A stretch of 64,000 nucleotides of DNA from CAXQZM01 sp965229645 (lineage in GTDB: Bacteria > Pseudomonadota > Alphaproteobacteria > UBA7985). Both the position numbers and the translations under genes were made by a program. The notes under the pieces were generated by a model. That model did not search any database. It worked only from the letters and a program-made list of their open reading frames with translations, and had not been told where the DNA came from. The stretch covers positions 1,550,001 to 1,614,000 of the forward strand of contig OZ245893.1 in assembly GCA_965229645.1 (NCBI GenBank), given 5' to 3'. Position 1 is the stretch's first letter. Every line of letters starts with the position of its first letter. This document shows, one piece after another, positions 58,956 through 64,000 of the stretch.

Positions 58956-60548
58956 TCAGCGGACGAATCGCGCCTCGAAAAAGGCCAAGTAGGTACCGCC
59001 GACGCCAGCGAGAATGTCCCAGCCAAAGAGCAGCAGTATGGCGAAGGCGCCGACCGTGAGCCAGGGGATCAGCACCCAAAGGCCCCCGACCAGAAGGGCA
59101 GCGCCCAAGGCGTTCAAAGTGCTGTTCTGCGCGGTGTCGATGCACCGCTCCGTGAAGTTGCGCAGGCACGGCACATGCGCCAGCCAGGCTTGGCAACTGA
59201 TGAGAGCCAAGCCGAAGTGCAGAGCAGTTGGCAGCAAGGTTGAGAACAGCATGAGATAGACCCAGCCGTAGGCCTCGGGCGTTTCTCGGATGCCGTTTAT
59301 CAGGGCCGACAGGCTGAAGATGTCGGTGTCTGCAATCCAATTCAACCCTAGAATAGAGCCGCCCAAAACCAGCCCCAGCGCAAAGAACGCCACGAGAGCA
59401 AAGCACAAGTCTAGGAGCCCAAACCAGAACGCCCAAGCCCCACCCTTAGCCATACCCCGTTTTAGGAGACCAAGGGTGACGCCGTAGGAGACCCAATCAA
59501 GTAACCCGTTGATGAATGGCAGGACTCCTAAGAAAATGAAGAGCCCCCGAATTGTTTCATCCACTTCGGACCAAGAGCCGAACCTACCAACCGCCCATAC
59601 CATTGCCATAAGCAAGGCCGCGTAGAGGAGGACATAAAGGCCCCAAAATAGACCCAAATATCCGCGCGAGGCCGATCGGGTGTAAATTGCAGGAATTGCG
59701 AATGCGACTGCGCCTGCGAATGCGACTGCGCCTGCGAATGCGAATGCGCCTGCGAATGCGAATGCGAATGCGCCTGCGAATGCGCCTGCGAATGCGACTG
59801 CGACTGCGCCTGCGCCTGCGAATGCGCCTGCGAATGCGAATGCGCCTGCGAATGCGCCTGCGACTGCGACTGCGAATGCGCCTGCGACTGCGACTTCGAC
59901 TGCGACTGCGAGAACCTCAGTTGTGAAAGTCCAGACGAGGATTGCGATAATGACAAGACCAAAAACAATCACAAATGACCAACGCTCGTTCCAGGGAATA
60001 AAATTCAGCAGCTTTGTGTTCTCCCGAATTGCTGCAATTAGCAATAAAACAACTGACACCAGCAAGGCAGCACGAACCCAAAACGGCGCTGGATCCAGAA
60101 CGGTCACGTCTCCTAGACGGCCAGGCTGACCAACCGCCCAAAACGCCAAGAGCGCCAGCAGAGGATAGGCAACGGCGATCAACAGGGCGCGGTCCAAGAG
60201 GGCTGAGTTGATGGACACGCGAACGGTACCGAACAGACCTGTTTGATTCTCAACCTGAGGGTTAAATTTGGGCGGTAGTATGCCCAGAAACCAGGTTACC
60301 AAACGCCGATACAGTTGCGGTTTCAATAGCGAATTCTTTGCGGTGTCCCTGCCACGTGGCTCTTGAAATAGCAGGTACGCCAACGCTGTGGCGACCAACC
60401 ACAGGCTTACGGCCCAGAATAACCACCACAAGCTGGATTTGGCTAAAGTTGATGCAATACCTAAGGCGAGAGCCGCGCTAATTGCCCCTATGGCTCCCCA
60501 AAAGTCTGCGCTATTCGGTGCTGCTGGTTTTTGATCGACACTCTCCAC
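58956..60548 (-). CDS. Polytopic membrane protein with long Phe/Gly/Val-Ala dipeptide tract
   Basis: 530 aa, unknown function. The GTG at 60548 is chosen because a perfect AAGGAGG lies five bases upstream; the longer frame from TTG lacks one. Several membrane segments occur (ISAALALGIASTLAKSSLWW, LLIAVAYPLLALLAFWAVG, FVIVFGLVIIAILVWTF). Residues ~225-305 are an almost unbroken run of xA dipeptides (FA, GA, VA), coded by a hexanucleotide repeat. Further hydrophobic segments follow, then a short tail. The tract is hydrophobic enough to form membrane helices. Its length can change by units of two residues without breaking the frame. It lies just downstream of gatB. Confidence 0.7.
   Translation of the reverse strand: MESVDQKPAAPNSADFWGAIGAISAALALGIASTLAKSSLWWLFWAVSLWLVATALAYLLFQEPRGRDTAKNSLLKPQLYRRLVTWFLGILPPKFNPQVENQTGLFGTVRVSINSALLDRALLIAVAYPLLALLAFWAVGQPGRLGDVTVLDPAPFWVRAALLVSVVLLLIAAIRENTKLLNFIPWNERWSFVIVFGLVIIAILVWTFTTEVLAVAVEVAVAGAFAVAVAGAFAGAFAFAGAFAGAGAVAVAFAGAFAGAFAFAFAGAFAFAGAVAFAGAVAFAIPAIYTRSASRGYLGLFWGLYVLLYAALLMAMVWAVGRFGSWSEVDETIRGLFIFLGVLPFINGLLDWVSYGVTLGLLKRGMAKGGAWAFWFGLLDLCFALVAFFALGLVLGGSILGLNWIADTDIFSLSALINGIRETPEAYGWVYLMLFSTLLPTALHFGLALISCQAWLAHVPCLRNFTERCIDTAQNSTLNALGAALLVGGLWVLIPWLTVGAFAILLLFGWDILAGVGGTYLAFFEARFVR
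59695..59912 (-). repeat. Hexanucleotide repeat tract (TGCGAA/TGCGCC/TGCGAC)
   Basis: About 36 tandem hexamers read on the plus strand as TGCGAA, TGCGCC or TGCGAC, mixed in an irregular order. On the coding strand they give Phe-Ala, Gly-Ala and Val-Ala. Some 12-, 18- and 24-bp higher-order repeats are visible. It is wholly within the membrane-protein gene. Confidence 0.9.
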
Positions 60549-60582
60549 CGCAACCTCCTTGTCCAGACTCAACGCAAACGGT

Positions 60583-62046
60583 TCACCCCGCCCCCAACTT
60601 CGCCGCCAGCAGCTTATTGACCACTCCCGGATTGGCTTTGCCGCCGCTTGCTTTCATGACTTGGCCGACGAACCAGCCGATCAGTTTGGGGTTTTCTTGA
60701 GCTTTGGCCACCTGGTCGGGGTGGGCGGTGAGCAGACCGTCGATCAGGGCCTCGAGTTCGCCCGTGTCGGACACTTGGCGCAGGCCCTGTTCCTCGACCA
60801 AGGTCGCCGCCGACTTGCCGCTGTCCCACATGAGCGCCAGCACGTCTTTGGCGGCGCGGTTGGAGATGGTGGCGTCTAGGACCAGGTGGATCAATTCGGC
60901 CAGCGCCGCCGCATCGACGCGGCCCGCGCCCCAGTCGGCGCCCTGGTCTTTGAGGCCCGCTGCGTAGTCGCCTAGCACCCAGTTGGCGGCGGGCTTGGCG
61001 GCGATGCCTGCGGCCATGACCGCCTCAAAAAACGCTGCCTTGTCGCGTTCCATGACCAGTTGCCCCGCATCGTAGGCCGACAAGCCCAGGTCGGTCTCGA
61101 ACCGCGCCTGTTTTTCATCGGGCAACTCGGGCAATTCCCTGGCCAAATCGGCGACAAAGGCCTCAGATAGCTGCACGGGCAGCAGGTCGGGGTCGGGGAA
61201 GTAGCGGTAGTCGTGCGCCTCCTCCTTGGATCGCATGGACCTGCCCTGGCCCGTATCGGGGTTGAACAGCCGGGTTTCCTGCGCCACCGTGCCGCCGCCC
61301 TCGTAAATCCCTATTTGGCGCTGCGCCTCGGCAAGGATGGCTTGCTGGATGAACTTGAGCGAGTTCATATTCTTGGTTTCGGTACGGGTGCGAAATTCCG
61401 ATTCCCCGACTTTGCGCACCGAGACATTGACGTCGGCGCGCATGGACCCGTCCTGCATATTGCCGTCGCAGGTGCCAAGGTACCTCAAGATGCTGCGCAG
61501 CTTGGCCATGTAGGCCGCTGCCTCCTCTGGCCCGCGCATGTCGGGCTTGGACACGATTTCCATCAGCGCCACACCCGTGCGGTTTAGGTCGATGAAGGAC
61601 CGCTCGGGGTCCTGATCGTGGATCGACTTGCCCGCGTCCTGTTCCAGGTGCAGCCGCTCGATGCCGATGGTCTTGGTCGCCCCGTCGGCGAGCGCGATGG
61701 TCAGGGCACCTTCCCCGACAATCGGGTGGTAAAGTTGGCTGATCTGGTAGCCCTGCGGCAAGTCGGCGTAGAAGTAGTTTTTGCGGTCGAAGACGCTGTA
61801 GCGGTTGATCTGCGCCTTGAGGCCGAGGCCCGTGCGCACGGCCTGGCGCACGCATTCGCCGTTCAAGACCGGCAACATCCCCGGCATGGCGGCATCGACC
61901 AGGGAAACCTGATGGTTCGGCGCGGCGCCAAAGGCGGTCGAGGCGCCCGAAAACAGCTTGGACTTAGAAATGACCTGGGCATGTACCTCCATGCCGATGA
62001 TGATTTCCCAAGGGGTCCCGTCGGAACCGAGGATGGTCGTGGGCAT
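60583..62046 (-). CDS. gatB: Asp-tRNA(Asn)/Glu-tRNA(Gln) amidotransferase subunit B
   Basis: 487 aa. IIIGMEVHAQVISKSKLFSG, DRKNYFYADLPQGYQISQL and FRTRTETKNMNSLKF are GatB signatures, and the C-terminal YqeY-like domain ends GGKANPGVVNKLLAAKLG. It transamidates misacylated tRNA together with GatA and GatC, which are not in the window. AAGGAG precedes the ATG. Confidence 0.96.
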   Translation of the reverse strand: MPTTILGSDGTPWEIIIGMEVHAQVISKSKLFSGASTAFGAAPNHQVSLVDAAMPGMLPVLNGECVRQAVRTGLGLKAQINRYSVFDRKNYFYADLPQGYQISQLYHPIVGEGALTIALADGATKTIGIERLHLEQDAGKSIHDQDPERSFIDLNRTGVALMEIVSKPDMRGPEEAAAYMAKLRSILRYLGTCDGNMQDGSMRADVNVSVRKVGESEFRTRTETKNMNSLKFIQQAILAEAQRQIGIYEGGGTVAQETRLFNPDTGQGRSMRSKEEAHDYRYFPDPDLLPVQLSEAFVADLARELPELPDEKQARFETDLGLSAYDAGQLVMERDKAAFFEAVMAAGIAAKPAANWVLGDYAAGLKDQGADWGAGRVDAAALAELIHLVLDATISNRAAKDVLALMWDSGKSAATLVEEQGLRQVSDTGELEALIDGLLTAHPDQVAKAQENPKLIGWFVGQVMKASGGKANPGVVNKLLAAKLGAG

Positions 62047-62131
62047 GGCCCCGCTCCTTTCTTGTTTTACAGCGCCGCTGGGCCTTGTCCGATGGCGCGG
62101 CCTTGTGTCAACAGGTGCGCTTGTAAAGGGG

Positions 62132-62758
62132 TTAAGCCTGGACTCGGTAGGCGCGGACCTCGTGCAGGCCCTCGGGCTCGGCGACGGGCATGACCTGGTA
62201 CAGGCCCGATTCGTAGAGCGGCGACCAGGTGCCGTCGGCGACCAAGGCCGCGCACGTCGCCAAGTAGTCGGGGCTGGTCCGCGCGCCCCCGCGCAAGGAA
62301 AAGACGCAGACCCCGCCCGCGCGGGTCACCCGGGCCAGTTCGGGCAAGGCCGTGGCAGGGGCCTGCCCTGGCGAAAGCACGCCTGCGGAAATGAGGGCGG
62401 CGAATTGTCCGTCGGCAAAGGGCAGGTCGGGGCCGACGGGCCCTTCGTGCAGCTCGGCGTAAATACCCTTGGCGCGTGCCACCGACAACATGGCCGGCGA
62501 GATGTCGAGGCCGACAAGGGGGGCGTAGCCCAGGATCGCCAAAGGTTCGGCCTGCAAGCCGCCGCCGCACCCCGCGTCCAACACCGGGCCCGCGTCCAAG
62601 GGAACGAAGCGGGCAAAAGCCGCCGCGATAAAGGCAGGGGTGCGGTAGCCGTTGGCAAAGACCTCCTGTTCGTAAGAGGCGGCCCACTCATCGTAAATGT
62701 CGCGCTGGCCTTCGGGGGTTTTGGCCGCAAACACCCGCTCAACAAATTCTAGTCCCAT
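62132..62758 (-). CDS. Class I SAM-dependent methyltransferase
   Basis: 208 aa. VLDAGCGGGLQAEPLAILGY is the SAM-binding motif I, LVGLDISPAMLSVARAKGIY motif II and ISAGVLSPGQAP the post-II region. The sequence resembles the METTL27-like group. Substrate unknown. It lies 86 bp upstream of gatB on the same strand and may share its transcript. Confidence 0.85.
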   Translation of the reverse strand: MGLEFVERVFAAKTPEGQRDIYDEWAASYEQEVFANGYRTPAFIAAAFARFVPLDAGPVLDAGCGGGLQAEPLAILGYAPLVGLDISPAMLSVARAKGIYAELHEGPVGPDLPFADGQFAALISAGVLSPGQAPATALPELARVTRAGGVCVFSLRGGARTSPDYLATCAALVADGTWSPLYESGLYQVMPVAEPEGLHEVRAYRVQA

Positions 62759-62790
62759 GGGATTCTCCTGCGAGGTCGTTCCAGTCCTCC

Positions 62791-62834
62791 TACACCAGCG
62801 GGGCTGCTTGAGTCATTCTCAATCGCTGCCGGTA
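62791..62834 (+). repeat. Solo family-A repeat unit
   Basis: TACACCAGCGGGG ... AGTCATTCTCAAT ... GCTGCCGGTA, matching the ~45-bp right-hand subunit of family A with a few changes. It lies in the divergent promoter region between the methyltransferase and RNase D genes. Confidence 0.65.
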
Positions 62835-62871
62835 TTAGACATTTGAACGTGAACGACTTAAGGGCGTTCCC

Positions 62872-63495
62872 ATGCCAGCGGCCATTCATCTTCATGCGGG
62901 CGATCTGCCCGCGGAGTTTCACTGCCCAGGGCCCCTTGCCATCGATACCGAAGCTATGGGGCTGGTCCACGGGCGCGACCGCTTGTGCCTCGTGCAGGTT
63001 TCCAACGGCGACGGTCAGGCGCATCTGGTCCAAATTGCCCTAGGCCAAACCCAGGCCCCCAACCTGAAACGCCTGATCGAAACCGCGCCTGGCCCCGCGC
63101 TCATGCACTTTGCCCGCTTTGATCTGGCGGCGCTGAAGGCGGGCCTGGGCATCGACGTGCCCGCGGTGTTTTGCACCAAAATCGCCTCCAAGCTCGCGCG
63201 GTCCTACACCGACCGTCATGGCCTCAAGGACCTGTGCGACGAGCTCTTGAACCTTGACATCAGCAAGGCCCAGCAAAGTTCCGACTGGGGCGCAGAAACC
63301 TTGAGCGAGGCGCAACTGGCTTACGCGGCGAGCGACGTCCTGCATCTGCACCAAATCGCCGAGCGCCTGACCCACATGTTGCGCCGCGAGGATCGTCTCG
63401 CGCTCGCGCAGGCCCACTTCGATTTTTTGCCGACGCGCGCCGCGCTCGACCTGCTCGGCTGGGATGGCCGCGATCTGTTCGCGCACGGGGGCTGA
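62872..63495 (+). CDS. rnd: Ribonuclease D family 3'-5' exonuclease
   Basis: 207 aa, only the DEDDy exonuclease domain without the HRDC domains of E. coli RNase D, as usual in alphaproteobacteria. AIDTEAMGL (Asp, Glu), LMHFARFDLAALKA (Asp) and YAASDVLHL (Tyr, Asp) are the catalytic motifs. It probably trims tRNA or other RNA 3' ends. It is followed at once by kdsD. Confidence 0.92.
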   Translation: MPAAIHLHAGDLPAEFHCPGPLAIDTEAMGLVHGRDRLCLVQVSNGDGQAHLVQIALGQTQAPNLKRLIETAPGPALMHFARFDLAALKAGLGIDVPAVFCTKIASKLARSYTDRHGLKDLCDELLNLDISKAQQSSDWGAETLSEAQLAYAASDVLHLHQIAERLTHMLRREDRLALAQAHFDFLPTRAALDLLGWDGRDLFAHGG

Positions 63496-63500
63496 GGGCT

Positions 63501-64000
63501 GTGGGCGCGAAGGCTGCGGAGGACCTGCTGACCCTGGCGCGCCGCGTCGTGGAGGTCGAGGCCAGCGGCGTCAGCGCCCTGGCCCAAACCCTGGGCGAGG
63601 CTTTTTTGGCGGCGCTTGAGGTGCTGCAAGGGTGCCAAGGCCGAGTCATTTTCTCGGGCATGGGCAAGTCGGGGCATATAGGTGCCAAGTTGGCCGCGAC
63701 CATGGCGAGCACGGGCACCCCCGCCTTCTTCGTTCATCCTGGGGAAGCGAGCCACGGTGATCTGGGCATGATCGAACCCAAGGACGTCCTGGTGCTGCTG
63801 TCCAATTCGGGTAATACGGACGAATTGCGCGATATGGTCGCCTATGGGCGTCGGCACCAACTGCCGATCATCGGCATTTCGCGGGCGCGGGACTCCCTGG
63901 TCGGCGAAGCCGCCGACGTGTTCTTGCAACTGCCCCAGGTGCCCGAGGCCTGCGCGCTGCGCCTGGCCCCAACGACCTCCACAACCATGACCCTTGCCTT
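63501..64000 (+). CDS. kdsD: KpsF/GutQ family arabinose-5-phosphate isomerase (3' partial)
   Basis: The first 166 codons are visible; the gene runs off the window. FSGMGKSGHIGAKLAATMAS, HPGEASHGDLGM, LLSNSGNTDELRDM and LAPTTSTTMTLA are SIS-domain motifs of the isomerase that makes arabinose-5-phosphate for the lipopolysaccharide sugar KDO. It starts with GTG five bases after the rnd stop. In alphaproteobacteria lptC, lptA, lptB and rpoN normally follow. Confidence 0.92.
   Translation, partial: MGAKAAEDLLTLARRVVEVEASGVSALAQTLGEAFLAALEVLQGCQGRVIFSGMGKSGHIGAKLAATMASTGTPAFFVHPGEASHGDLGMIEPKDVLVLLSNSGNTDELRDMVAYGRRHQLPIIGISRARDSLVGEAADVFLQLPQVPEACALRLAPTTSTTMTLA

Overview
The window reads as high-GC alphaproteobacterial chromosome. 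The evidence is the gene content and order: ubiK / lgt-midA-pgeF, rnd-kdsD (the usual head of the lptC-lptA-lptB-rpoN cluster), a TIGR02300 zinc-ribbon gene facing aroA, rpmH-rnpA-yidD-yidC, a type II EPSP synthase and soeABC-like sulfite dehydrogenase genes. I cannot name the genus from sequence alone. No rRNA, tRNA or CRISPR array was found.

Layout. 1-4.2 kb: the 3' part of an XRE/DUF2083 regulator, a pirin gene, a doxX gene broken by a small repeat, and a divergent LysR regulator. 4.3-11.4 kb: one giant gene for a secreted protein (about 2365 aa) with BspA/DUF285 repeats, nine Ig-like repeats, two Calx-beta-like domains and a C-terminal beta-barrel-like region. An ISAs1-type insertion sequence with a perfect 10-bp target duplication sits just upstream of its promoter. 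12.8-15.7 kb: MaoC-PfkB pair and an MttB-family methyltransferase. 15.9-20.5 kb: three-subunit molybdopterin oxidoreductase (soeABC-like). 20.7-26.6 kb (minus strand): ppx, a MATE exporter, then the molybdenum-cofactor operon pgsA-mobB-moeA-moaD-moaE. 26.6-34.6 kb: TIGR02300 gene, aroA, then hslV-hslU beside a partial hslU duplication with AT-rich DNA between the two copies, rpsP and ffh with an attenuator-like leader. 34.9-37.8 kb: ABC-F ATPase and a LuxR-type gene with a nonsense codon. 38.2-45.6 kb: amidase plus a branched-chain/amide-type ABC importer that is decaying (IS630-type insertion in livH, frameshift at the end of a livM-livG fusion, repeat inserted at the livG/livF junction). 45.8-54 kb: yidC-yidD-rnpA-rpmH, ubiK, lgt-midA-pgeF, rpsU, a CDP-alcohol phosphotransferase, ygfZ. 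53.8-64 kb: dihydroorotase, acyl-CoA dehydrogenase, a smaller paralogue of the giant protein, a membrane protein carrying a hexanucleotide repeat tract, gatB, a methyltransferase, RNase D and the start of kdsD.

The most distinctive feature is a set of short non-autonomous repeats. Family A (six full copies of 194-296 bp plus solo ~45-bp units) has TACCA...TGGTA ends and mostly TNA 3-bp duplications. Family B (three copies of ~151-158 bp plus a 27-bp solo hairpin) shares the TACCAA/TTGGTA ends. They land at gene edges. They split doxX, overwrite the stop codon of soeB and apparently of pgeF, create a new livF start codon, and separate rpmH from rnpA. The molybdenum-cofactor operon can supply the cofactor needed by the soeABC-like enzyme. 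Pirin, doxX and LysR look like one regulated unit.
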